The notes under the pieces: generated by a model
Databases searched by the model: none
Told to the model about the DNA's origin: nothing
The model's input: only the letters and a program-made list of their open reading frames with translations
Assembly (NCBI RefSeq): GCF_018128905.1
Contig: NZ_CP063808.1
Coordinates: 5,704,001 to 5,768,000 of the forward strand
DNA from: Streptomyces sp. A2-16
GTDB lineage: Bacteria > Actinomycetota > Actinomycetes > Streptomycetales > Streptomycetaceae
Length of the DNA stretch: 64,000 bases
Direction: 5' to 3'
Shown here: positions 28,684-36,073 of the stretch, in pieces
How positions within the stretch are numbered: position 1 is the stretch's first letter
How the letters are laid out: each line of letters begins with the position of its first letter
Position numbers and translations under genes: made by a program

Positions 28684-28785
28684 CGGCAGCTGGGCCGGTC
28701 GGTACCGCAAAGGCCTGGCGATTCGTCCGAGCACGCACGTACGGTGTGATCATCCGGCACGGTTCCTTCGCAAAGGCGGTCCTGC

Positions 28786-29754
28786 ATGGCCCTGTTCGAC
28801 CTCCCCATCGACGAGTTGCGTGAGTACCGCAGCGAATCCGTCGAGCCCGAGGACTTCGACGCGTTCTGGTCCAAGACCCTTCAGGAGGCCCGCGAGCACG
28901 ACCTGGATGCCCGCTTCGAACTCGTCGACACCGGCCTCGCCACGGTGAAGGTGTACGACGTGACGTTCGCCGGCTTCGGCGGCCACCCGGTCAAGGGCTG
29001 GTTCACCGTCCCCGCCGAGGTGTCCACGCCGGTACCGGTGGTCGTGGAGTTCATCGGGTACGGCGGCGGGCGCGGCCTGCCGCACGAACATCTGCTGTGG
29101 GCGTCGACGGGCCGGGCGCACTTCGTGATGGACACCCGCGGTCAGGGCAGCGCCTGGGGCGGCGGTGGCGGCACCGCGGACCCGGTGGCGGGCGCGCCCG
29201 CCTACCCCGGGTTCATGACCCGGGGCATCGACGCCCCCGAGAACTACTACTACCGCCGGGTGTTCACCGACGGGGTGCGTGCGGTGGAGGCGGCCCGTTC
29301 GCACCCGCTGACCGACCCGGCGCGCACGGTCGTCCTGGGCGGCAGCCAGGGCGGCGGCATCTCGATCGCGGTCGGCGGTCTGGTGCCGGACCTCGCGGCG
29401 GCCGCTCCGGACGTGCCGTTCCTGTGCGACTACCCGCGCGCGGCGACCATGACGGACCGTCACCCCTACCGGGAGATCGGCCTCTACCTCAAGACCCACC
29501 GCGGCCGCTTCGAGGACGTCCTCGGCACCCTCGCCTACTTCGACGGCGTGCACTTCGCGAGCCGCGCCCGCACGCCGGCGCTCTTCTCGGCGGCCCTGGA
29601 GGACCAGACCTGCCCGCCCTCCACCGTCTTCGCGGCCTTCAACGCCTGGGGCCACGACGACAAGGCGATCGAGGTCTACGACTTCAACGACCACGAGGGC
29701 GGCGGCCCCTATCAGGAGGCGGCGAAGCTGCGCTGGCTGCGCGCGTACGCCTGA
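28786..29754 (+). CDS. acetyl-xylan esterase / cephalosporin-C deacetylase (CE7)
   Basis: 322 residues, the usual CE7 length, preceded by AAAGGCGG. Diagnostic CE7 motifs are RGQG (in MDTRGQGSAWG), GGSQGGGIS with the nucleophile Ser, and HEGGG near the C-terminus with the catalytic His. No signal peptide is visible, as in most CE7 enzymes, so it acts in the cytoplasm on imported acetylated oligosaccharides, or on other small acetyl esters. No xylan gene is adjacent. Confidence 0.93.
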   Translation: MALFDLPIDELREYRSESVEPEDFDAFWSKTLQEAREHDLDARFELVDTGLATVKVYDVTFAGFGGHPVKGWFTVPAEVSTPVPVVVEFIGYGGGRGLPHEHLLWASTGRAHFVMDTRGQGSAWGGGGGTADPVAGAPAYPGFMTRGIDAPENYYYRRVFTDGVRAVEAARSHPLTDPARTVVLGGSQGGGISIAVGGLVPDLAAAAPDVPFLCDYPRAATMTDRHPYREIGLYLKTHRGRFEDVLGTLAYFDGVHFASRARTPALFSAALEDQTCPPSTVFAAFNAWGHDDKAIEVYDFNDHEGGGPYQEAAKLRWLRAYA

Positions 29755-29791
29755 GCACGGTGTGAGCACCACCCGGAATCTTCCCTCCGGT

Positions 29792-29803
29792 CCGACCAGT
29801 CGG
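29792..29803. promoter_or_regulatory. TetR-like operator candidate
   Basis: CCGAC-CA-GTCGG is a perfect 5-2-5 dyad, 62 bases before the serine hydrolase start. CCGAC/GTCGG half-sites are common among actinobacterial TetR regulators, but no tetR gene is in the neighbourhood. Confidence 0.35.
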
Positions 29804-29865
29804 TATGTTCGGGGCACCCGGATCGCAGCGTCGCGGTCCGGGCTTCCGGCGACGACGGAGGGCCC

Positions 29866-31032
29866 ATGTCCGAGCACCAGCCAGCTGTCCACGGCCACTG
29901 CGACGAGCGTTTCACGCCCGTGCGCACGGCGTTCGAGGAGAACTTCCGGGACCGTGCCGAGCTGGGCGCCGCGGTGAGCGTCACGGTCGACGGCGAGACG
30001 GTCGTGGACCTGTGGGGCGGCTGGGCCGACGCGGCCCGCACCCGCCCGTGGGAGCGGGACACGCTGGTCAACGTGTGGTCGACGACGAAGGGCCCGACGG
30101 CCCTGTGCGCCCACCTCCTCGCCGACCGGGGCCTGCTCGACTTCGACGCGCCGGTGGCGACCTACTGGCCCGAGTTCGCCGCGGCGGGCAAGGAGAAGGT
30201 CCTTGTACGGCACCTGCTGTCGCACCGGGCAGGGCTGTCCGGCCTGCGTGAACCCCACTCCCTCGCCGAGCTCTACGACTGGGAGCTGACGACGGAGCGG
30301 CTGGCGGCGACGGAACCCTGGTGGGAGCCGGGCACGGTCTCCGGGTACCACGCGTTCACGTACGGCTTCCTGGTCGGCGAGGTCGTCCGACGGGTCTCCG
30401 GGCTGCTGCCGGGGGCGTTCCTGGAGCGGGAGGTGACGGGGCCCCTCGGCATCGACTTCACCATTGGGCTGCCGGAGAAGGAGGCCGGACGGGCCGCCGA
30501 GCTGGTGCACCCGCCGGCCGCGTCGAGCAGCGAACAGGCCGCGATCTTCGCCCAGTTGGCGCCCGCCGCGATAGCCGCCCTGACCAATCCCGTGGCGGGC
30601 GCGGCGGAGGCGAACACCCCCGAGTGGCGGGCCGCCGAGATCCCCGCCGCGAACGGCCACGGCACCGCCCGGGCCGTCGCCGCGCTCTACGGGATCTTCG
30701 CGGGCCACGGCACCCTCGCCGGCCACCGCGTCCTGTCCCCCGAAGCCGCCGAGCGGGTCCGCGAGAGCCAGGGCAGGTGCCTCGACCTGGTGCTGGGCGC
30801 GGGACTCGGCAGTGAGACGGAACTAGGGCTCGGTCTGTGGCTCAGCGGCCCGAACGGCTCGTACGGCCCCAATCCCCGGGCCTTCGGACACGACGGCTTC
30901 GGCGGCTCGTGCGGTCTGGCCGATCCGGAGGCGGGGGTCGCGCTGGGCTATGTGATGAACCGGATGGGTCCGCACATCGCCGACGACCCGCGGAAAATGG
31001 CGCTGGTCGAGGCCTTGTACCGCGCGCTGTGA
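29866..31032 (+). CDS. class C beta-lactamase-fold serine hydrolase (EstB-like esterase)
   Basis: 388 residues. The class C beta-lactamase fold has the SxxK motif as STTK (in VNVWSTTKGPTALC), a Tyr motif in VSGYHAFTYGFLVG, and FGHDGFGGSCGLAD at the third-motif position. WGGWAD upstream of the SxxK is typical of the EstB/lactamase-related esterase group. No signal peptide is seen, so a cytoplasmic esterase or amidase is more likely than a penicillin-binding protein. It is 111 bases downstream of the CE7 gene and may share its transcript. The substrate is unknown. Confidence 0.9.
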   Translation: MSEHQPAVHGHCDERFTPVRTAFEENFRDRAELGAAVSVTVDGETVVDLWGGWADAARTRPWERDTLVNVWSTTKGPTALCAHLLADRGLLDFDAPVATYWPEFAAAGKEKVLVRHLLSHRAGLSGLREPHSLAELYDWELTTERLAATEPWWEPGTVSGYHAFTYGFLVGEVVRRVSGLLPGAFLEREVTGPLGIDFTIGLPEKEAGRAAELVHPPAASSSEQAAIFAQLAPAAIAALTNPVAGAAEANTPEWRAAEIPAANGHGTARAVAALYGIFAGHGTLAGHRVLSPEAAERVRESQGRCLDLVLGAGLGSETELGLGLWLSGPNGSYGPNPRAFGHDGFGGSCGLADPEAGVALGYVMNRMGPHIADDPRKMALVEALYRAL

Positions 31033-31054
31033 CGGCGGGAGCCCGTCCCCGGCC

Positions 31055-31834
31055 TCACGAGAGCTCGCCGCGCACCACGCGGGACTGGCGGCCGAGGGCC
31101 AGCAGACGGCCGTCCGCGGCCCAGACGGCACTGTCGTCGACGGCCCAGCCGGCGCCCGCGTGATCGGTCCGGATCCGCACGAGGGTCCAGCCCTCGGGGA
31201 CGTCCTCGTCGAGGGCGTCGGTGAAGTGGACGGTGAGTTCCGCGCTGGGCACGGGGCGCGGGCTGCGCCAGACGGCGTACAGCGCGGGCGGGAGCACATC
31301 GGTGAGGGTGACCACCGCTCCCGCGTCGAGCACCCGCCCGTCCGTGAACCGCACCCAGGCCAGCAGCTCGGCCCGGTCCCCGCCGGCCAGCGGGAGGTCG
31401 GACGTGGCGGGCCGTATCTCCAACTGCCGGGCGAAGGGGGCCAGACGACCGGGCAGCCGGACGGCCCGGCAGGCCTCCGGGCCCGGCACGTCGGGGGCGG
31501 GTTGCCCGTCGTACGGCGTCCCGGAGCGCCCGGAGCCGAACAGGGCCGATCCGACGACGACCGGCAGGCCGTCCTGGTGGCCTGAGAAGACGCAGGCCGC
31601 GCTGCGGCGCCCGGAGGCGGGCGCGGTGCCCGACACGTGCAGCGGACCGGCGGCGGCCGGGGCCAGGAAGTGCGTGGTCAGCGTGCGGACCGGATGGGCT
31701 CCCCCGGCGAACTGCGCGCGTACGGCCGCCAGGGCGACGGCGGCGACATGGCCGCCGTGCGCTCCCTCCCAGGACCGCCACAGCGGGTCGATCCTGGCAT
31801 CGTTCTCGGTGGATGTGGTCACGCGCCTCACCAT
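31055..31834 (-). CDS. acyl-CoA thioesterase-like double hot-dog protein
   Basis: 259 residues from ATG 31834; GTG 31822 with GGTGAGG nearby is an alternative. Two hot-dog units can be traced: the first (about 15-115) with AHGGHVAAVALAAVRAQFAGGAHPVRTLTTHFLAPAA in pieces, the second (about 150-259) with ELTVHFTDALDEDVPEGWTLVRIRTDHAGAGWAVDDSAVWAADGRLLA in pieces. This is the TesB-like arrangement of actinobacterial acyl-CoA thioesterases, which free fatty acids from CoA. Two tandem operator-like repeats sit just upstream. It is convergent with the serine hydrolase gene and 51 bases downstream of the methyltransferase gene. Confidence 0.82.
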   Translation of the reverse strand: MVRRVTTSTENDARIDPLWRSWEGAHGGHVAAVALAAVRAQFAGGAHPVRTLTTHFLAPAAAGPLHVSGTAPASGRRSAACVFSGHQDGLPVVVGSALFGSGRSGTPYDGQPAPDVPGPEACRAVRLPGRLAPFARQLEIRPATSDLPLAGGDRAELLAWVRFTDGRVLDAGAVVTLTDVLPPALYAVWRSPRPVPSAELTVHFTDALDEDVPEGWTLVRIRTDHAGAGWAVDDSAVWAADGRLLALGRQSRVVRGELS

Positions 31835-31842
31835 AACCTGGC

Positions 31843-31877
31843 GAGTTGGAAATTCAAACGGATTGAGTTGGAAATCC
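31843..31877. promoter_or_regulatory. two direct repeats, each an imperfect dyad, before the thioesterase gene
   Basis: GAGTTGGAAATTC (31843-31855) and GAGTTGGAAATCC (31865-31877) lie 22 bases apart, two helical turns. Each contains a dyad around GTTGGAA-A-TTCAAAC; the first has six of seven pairs. The AT-rich pattern stands out from its surroundings. It is placed to act on the thioesterase promoter. Confidence 0.55.
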
Positions 31878-31884
31878 GAACCCA

Positions 31885-32625
31885 CTAGTCCGGGCGCCTC
31901 GCCACGACCATCCGGACCCGCGGACTGCCGTCCTTGCGCACACCGAACTCGGGCAGGGCGTGCAGTTCCACCCGGAGGCCGGCCCACTCCAGTTCCCGGC
32001 GCACGTCCCCGAGCCGGAAGGCCCGGTAGTACATGACGAACGGCGGGCGCCACAGGGCGTTGCGCACCCGCATCACGGCGTCGAAACCGAGGAGCATCCA
32101 GAAGGCCGGGGACGAGGGGCGGGGCGGGGCGACGACCGGGAAGGCGAAGCAGCCGCCCGGCCGCAGCACCTCGCGGGCCTGGGCGAACAGACCGGGCAGT
32201 TCGCGCGGCAGGAAGTGGCCGAAGGCCCCGAAGCTCACGACGAGGTCGAAGGAGGCGGGGGCGAACGGCAGGGCGCGCGCGTCACCCCGCACCCAGGACA
32301 CGCGCGGCCCGCCGGACCGGGTCCGCCGCCGGGCCACGTCGAGCATTCCGGCGCTGAAGTCGACCCCGGTCACGCTCTCGCGGCAGACCCGGGTCAGCAC
32401 CCGGGCACCGGCGCCGGTGCCGCAGCACAGGTCGAGCCCCGCGTCGAAGGGGCCCATCCGGCGGAGCGCGGACGCGACGGCGTCCAGCACCGCGTCGGGC
32501 GTACGGAAGGGGGTGTGATCGAACTTGGGGGCGAGCAGGTCGTAGCCGCGCTCGACGGACGACAGCGCCTGGACGGTGAGTTCGCGGAGGCTGGGGCCTT
32601 CTGGGCTGAACATCCGCGTCAGCAT
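31885..32625 (-). CDS. class I SAM-dependent methyltransferase
   Basis: 246 residues. The Rossmann fold shows DAGLDLCCGTGAGARVL (SAM loop), VTGVDFSAGMLDVARRR, WVRGDARALPFAPASFDLVVSFGAFGHF and VLRPGGCFAFPV, the usual methyltransferase motifs I to III. The acceptor is unknown. The C-terminal WRPPFVMYYRAFRLGDVRRELEWAG is a family extension. The next gene on the same strand, the thioesterase, starts 51 bases downstream but with its own operator-like repeats, so cotranscription is uncertain. Confidence 0.85.
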   Translation of the reverse strand: MLTRMFSPEGPSLRELTVQALSSVERGYDLLAPKFDHTPFRTPDAVLDAVASALRRMGPFDAGLDLCCGTGAGARVLTRVCRESVTGVDFSAGMLDVARRRTRSGGPRVSWVRGDARALPFAPASFDLVVSFGAFGHFLPRELPGLFAQAREVLRPGGCFAFPVVAPPRPSSPAFWMLLGFDAVMRVRNALWRPPFVMYYRAFRLGDVRRELEWAGLRVELHALPEFGVRKDGSPRVRMVVARRPD

Positions 32626-32662
32626 AGGCGAGCGCGACGGCGCAGAGGGCCAAGAGGGATCC

Positions 32663-33892
32663 CTACGCCGATCGACACTCCGCGAGACGCTTTTCCAGGA
32701 AGTTCCGCTCGGCGTCGTTCTCCACCAGCTGCAGTGCCCGCTCGTACGCCCGGGCCGCCTCGGTCGTACGGCCGCTGCGGCGCAGCAGGTCGGCGCGCGT
32801 GGCGGGGAGCAGGTGGTAGCCGCTCAGCTCGCCCTCCCGCTCCAGGTCGGCGACCAGCGCCAGACCCGCGTCGGGGCCCTCGGCCATGCCGACGGCGACC
32901 GCGCGGTTGAGGCGGACCACGGCGGAGGGCACGAAGCGCAGCAACTCGCCGTAGAGCGCGGCGATGTCGGCCCAGTCGGTGTCCTTCGCCGTGGCGGCCG
33001 TGGTGTGGCAGGCGGCGATGGCGGCCTGGATCTGGTACGGCCCGGGACGGCCGCGTCGCAGTGCCGTCTCCAGCAGCTTGGCGCCCTCCTCGGCCTCCGC
33101 GTGGTCCCACGCCGAGCGGTCCTGGTCCTCCAGCGTGACCAGTTCACCGGCCGCGTCCACCCGGGTCTCGCGACGGGCGTCGTGCAGGAGCAGCAGCGCG
33201 AGCAGGCCGAGAGCCTCGGGCTCGTCGGGCATGAGGCGGGCCAGGACACGCGCCAGCCGGATCGCCTCCGCGCACAGGTTCCGTCGTACGAGATCGGCGC
33301 CCGAGGTGGCCGCGTACCCTTCGTTGAACAGCAGGTAGATCACGCCGAGCACGCCCGTCGTGCGCTCGGGCAGCAGATGCGCGGGCGGCACGCGGTAGGG
33401 GATGCCGGCGTGGCGGATCTTCTTCTTGGCCCGCACCAGGCGCTGCGCCATGGTCGCCTCGGGGACGAGGAAGGCACGGGCGATCTCCGGTGTGGTCAGT
33501 CCGGCGAGGGTGCGCAGGGTCAGGGCGACCCGGGCCTCGATGTGCAGCGCCGGGTGGCAGCAGGTGAAGATCAGGCGCAGCCGGTCGTCCTGGACGCCGC
33601 TGTCGTCGTACGGCTCCTCGGGGGCCGTGAGCATCGCCGCCTCCTGCAGCTTCCGCGCCCCGACGGCCTCCCGGCGCAGCACGTCCATGGCCCGGTGGCG
33701 GGCGGTCGTGGTGAGCCAGGCGCCGGGGCGGCGCGGGACGCCGTCGCGCCGCCACCGGTCGAGGGCCTGTGCGAAGGCGTCCTGGGCGCACTCCTCGGCG
33801 AGGTCCCAGTCGCCGGTCACCCGGATCAGGGTGGCGACGACCTGGCCCCACTCGTCCCGGAAGGCGGCTGCGACGGCCTCTTCCGGGGTCAC
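32663..33892 (-). CDS. ECF42-type RNA polymerase sigma factor with TPR-like C-terminal extension
   Basis: 409 residues from GTG 33892, with GGGAG seven bases upstream and only four bases after the stop of the preceding gene. Sigma-70 region 2 lies at about 10-75 (GDWDLAEECAQDAFAQALDRW, then LTTTARHRAMDVLRRE), region 4 at about 110-165 (LTLRTLAGLTTPEIARAFLVPEATMAQRLVRAKKKI). The long C-terminal part (about 180-409) contains LLFNEGYAATSG, AEAIRLARVLARLMPDEPEALGLLALLLLHDAR and TPR-like helices. This architecture plus adjacent DGPF/YCII genes defines the ECF42 group, in which the C-terminal domain replaces an anti-sigma factor. Confidence 0.93.
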   Translation of the reverse strand: MTPEEAVAAAFRDEWGQVVATLIRVTGDWDLAEECAQDAFAQALDRWRRDGVPRRPGAWLTTTARHRAMDVLRREAVGARKLQEAAMLTAPEEPYDDSGVQDDRLRLIFTCCHPALHIEARVALTLRTLAGLTTPEIARAFLVPEATMAQRLVRAKKKIRHAGIPYRVPPAHLLPERTTGVLGVIYLLFNEGYAATSGADLVRRNLCAEAIRLARVLARLMPDEPEALGLLALLLLHDARRETRVDAAGELVTLEDQDRSAWDHAEAEEGAKLLETALRRGRPGPYQIQAAIAACHTTAATAKDTDWADIAALYGELLRFVPSAVVRLNRAVAVGMAEGPDAGLALVADLEREGELSGYHLLPATRADLLRRSGRTTEAARAYERALQLVENDAERNFLEKRLAECRSA

Positions 33893-33896
33893 CGGG

Positions 33897-34238
33897 TCAC
33901 TCCCACACCGGCCGCACTTCGACCGAGCCGCCGCCGAGCGCGGCCGGATGCCGGGACGCGAGGGAGATCGCCTCGTCCAGGTCGGCGACCTCGATGATGT
34001 CGATGCCGGCGATGTACTCCTTGGACTCGATGAACGGGCCGTCGGTGAGCAGGACCTCGTCGCCCTGGACACGGACGGTGGTGGCGTCCGAGGCCGGACG
34101 CAGGCGAGCGCCGCCCTTGACCAGGTCACGGCCGCGGACCTCCTCGATGTAGGAGGTGAAGCGAGGGTCCTCGGCGATCTCGGCGGGGCTGAGTTCCTCG
34201 CCGTCGACGGGGGTGCAGATCAGCAGGGCGTACTTCAT
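33897..34238 (-). CDS. YCII/DGPF-domain protein of the ECF42 operon
   Basis: 113 residues, one YCII domain. MKYALLICTPVDG starts the first strand and LLTDGPFIESKEYIAGIDII holds the DGPF motif that gives the family its name; ALGGGSVEVRPVWE ends the domain. The ATG overlaps the stop of the upstream gene by four bases and the sigma factor starts four bases after its stop, so the three are translationally coupled. DGPF proteins are the conserved targets of ECF42 sigma factors; their biochemical role is not known. Confidence 0.92.
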   Translation of the reverse strand: MKYALLICTPVDGEELSPAEIAEDPRFTSYIEEVRGRDLVKGGARLRPASDATTVRVQGDEVLLTDGPFIESKEYIAGIDIIEVADLDEAISLASRHPAALGGGSVEVRPVWE

Positions 34239-34897
34239 GACGTGGCCTCCGTGACATGCTCGTGGACGATCAGCCAGCGCGGGCCGACGTTGCGGTAGCC
34301 GGTGGTGACGCGCAGCAGGTCGTCGCCGGTGCGGACGAGGGCGTGACCGAAGGCGATGCTCTCGTCGACGTGGACGGCGGACTCCAGCGCCTCGCGGGTG
34401 GCCGGGGCCGTCGCCGCCCATGCCTTGCGGAGTTCCTCGACGCCCTGGTGGTGCCGGCCGTTCTCCACGACCTGGGCGTCCGGCGCGTAGCAGGCGAGCA
34501 CCCGGTCCACGTCCCCCGCGCGCGCCGCGTCCGTGCGCTCGGCGTCGAGGCGGCGGATCTCCCCCTCGGCGTCCTCGTCCTCCCAGAACGGCCGTACCTC
34601 CATGGCTCCGACGGTCGCCACGGGGTGCTTCGCGGCCGCCTCGATCGCCTCCTCCAGGCTGTCGCACTCCAGGACGTCGAAGCCGGCGACGTACTCCTTG
34701 GTCTCCGCGAACGGCCCGTCGGTGCGCAGCACCTCTCCACCGCGCACCCGCACGGTGACCGCGTCCGCGGGCAGGGCGAGCCGGTGCCCGTGCAGGCGTA
34801 CCCGGCGGTCGCCGAGCTCCTCGACCCAGGGTTCGACGGGGGCCATGCCCGAGGCGTCGTTGGTGTCGTCGCCGCAGACGAGCAGCATGTACTTCAT
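34235..34897 (-). CDS. YCII/DGPF domain fused to a SnoaL-like domain
   Basis: 220 residues. The first ~110 are a YCII domain like the downstream protein (MKYMLLVCGDD, LRTDGPFAETKEYVAGFDVLE, VGAMEVRPFWED). The rest is a SnoaL/NTF2-like domain (DAERTDAARAGDVDRVLACYAPDAQVVENG, ALVRTGDDLLRVTTGYRNVGPRWLIVHEHV), a fold of small polyketide-cyclase or isomerase-like proteins. CGGGAGG precedes the ATG. It is the first gene of the ECF42 operon and sits directly behind the ECF42-like promoter at 34934-34962. The fusion implies that both domains act on one target. Confidence 0.9.
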   Translation of the reverse strand: MKYMLLVCGDDTNDASGMAPVEPWVEELGDRRVRLHGHRLALPADAVTVRVRGGEVLRTDGPFAETKEYVAGFDVLECDSLEEAIEAAAKHPVATVGAMEVRPFWEDEDAEGEIRRLDAERTDAARAGDVDRVLACYAPDAQVVENGRHHQGVEELRKAWAATAPATREALESAVHVDESIAFGHALVRTGDDLLRVTTGYRNVGPRWLIVHEHVTEATS

Positions 34898-34933
34898 GGA
34901 TCCTCCCGGTCCTCATGAGCTTCCTACACCCAC

Positions 34934-34962
34934 CCGACGAACGGGGCCGACCCGAATCGACA
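34934..34962 (-). promoter_or_regulatory. ECF42-type promoter, likely autoregulatory
   Basis: Reading on the minus strand, TGTCGA (34962-34957) and CGTC (34939-34936) are separated by 17 bases. From memory, published Streptomyces ECF42 work gives TGTCGA at -35 and a CGA/TC element at -10. The -10 is about 40 bases upstream of the YCII-SnoaL start. Confidence 0.65.
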
Positions 34963-35005
34963 CGGGCGCGCGGAAAAAAGGTCCGCTTCGCGATTGGATG
35001 GGCTC

Positions 35006-35833
35006 ATGACGTCCGACGAGCACGCTCGGCTGATGCGGGTCAACCAGGCGAACTGGGACGCCCGCACCCCCGTCCACCTCGCCAGCCGGTTCTACGGGCT
35101 GGACGAGGACCTCGATCCCGAGCGCTGGTTCGCCGGCTTCGAGTGGGAGGACCTCGGCGAGCTGGCCGACCGTGACGTGCTCCACCTCCAGTGCCATCTC
35201 GGCACGGAGACCGTGGCCCTCGCCCGCCGTGGGGCCCGGGCGGTGGGCCTCGACTTCTCGCAGGCCTCCGTCGCGGCCGCTCGGGGGATCGCGGCGCGGG
35301 CGGGCGCGGACGTCACGTACGTGCGGGCGAACGTGTACGACGCCGTCGAGGCCCTGCGGGGACGGCAGTTCGACGTCGTGTACACCGGCAAGGGTGCCCT
35401 GTGCTACCTGCCCGACCTGGAGCGGTGGGCGCAGGTGATCGCCCGACTCCTGCGCCCCGGCGGGATGTTGTACGTGGTCGAGTTCCATCCGCTGCTCAAC
35501 TCCCTGGGCCCGAAGCCCGCTCCGGACGAAGGACCCGAGCTGCTGCTGCGCCACGACTACCTGGGCGGCGACGGCCCCGTCCACCGGGACGCGAGGCACA
35601 CCTACACCGACGGACCGGCCGTCGAGGGTGCCACGGAGAGCTTCGAGTGGATGCACGGAATAGGAGAGGTCGTCAACGCGTTGACCGGGGCAGGACTGAG
35701 TGTGCGGCGGCTGCGCGAGAGCGATGAGCTGCCCTGGCCGCGCTGGCCGCGGATGACCCGCACGGCGTCCGGCTGGTGGCGGCTTCCCGAGCCGCGCATC
35801 CCGCTCCTCTACGGACTCCTCGCCACGCGCTGA
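35006..35833 (+). CDS. class I SAM-dependent methyltransferase
   Basis: 275 residues from ATG 35006; a TTG at 34994 is a weaker alternative. The protein has VLHLQCHLGTETVALARRGARAVGLDFSQASVAAARG in pieces (SAM-binding loop in the HLQCHLGT form), ANVYDAVEALRGRQFDVVYTGKGAL, and LLRPGGMLYVVEFHPLL. The HLQCHxGxDT-like loop belongs to a subgroup common in actinobacteria. Substrate is unknown. It is divergent from the ECF42 operon with 108 bases between, so the two promoters overlap; ECF42 control of this gene is possible but not shown. Confidence 0.86.
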   Translation: MTSDEHARLMRVNQANWDARTPVHLASRFYGLDEDLDPERWFAGFEWEDLGELADRDVLHLQCHLGTETVALARRGARAVGLDFSQASVAAARGIAARAGADVTYVRANVYDAVEALRGRQFDVVYTGKGALCYLPDLERWAQVIARLLRPGGMLYVVEFHPLLNSLGPKPAPDEGPELLLRHDYLGGDGPVHRDARHTYTDGPAVEGATESFEWMHGIGEVVNALTGAGLSVRRLRESDELPWPRWPRMTRTASGWWRLPEPRIPLLYGLLATR

Positions 35834-36073
35834 CGCTCCGTGGTACGGTCCTGCTAGCACTTGTGTACGCCCGTTCGAGGGCGCCGGTGCCAGTTCTCTC
35901 TCAGACAGCCGGTCCGTGCACCGGCTTCTCAGCACCACCTCAAGACCATCGGCTCAGCCGTACCGAGGTGTTGTTTCCCGCCGCCCGAAGGCGCTGTCCG
36001 CCTTCCCCGTGCGGTATCTCCCCCTTCCTTCCGCATGCCTCATGCACTTCCGTCCGTGAAAGGACCGATCCTC
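35834..36073 (+). promoter_or_regulatory. C-rich leader of the rho paralogue, possible rut-like region
   Basis: 240 bases between the methyltransferase stop and the rho ATG. Over 35881-36060 I count about 74 C to 43 G, with runs such as CCCCTTCCTTCC near 36020, unlike the G/C-balanced flanks. Rho loads on C-rich, G-poor, unstructured RNA, and rho genes in other bacteria are autoregulated in their leader. Autogenous control here is inference. Confidence 0.4.
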
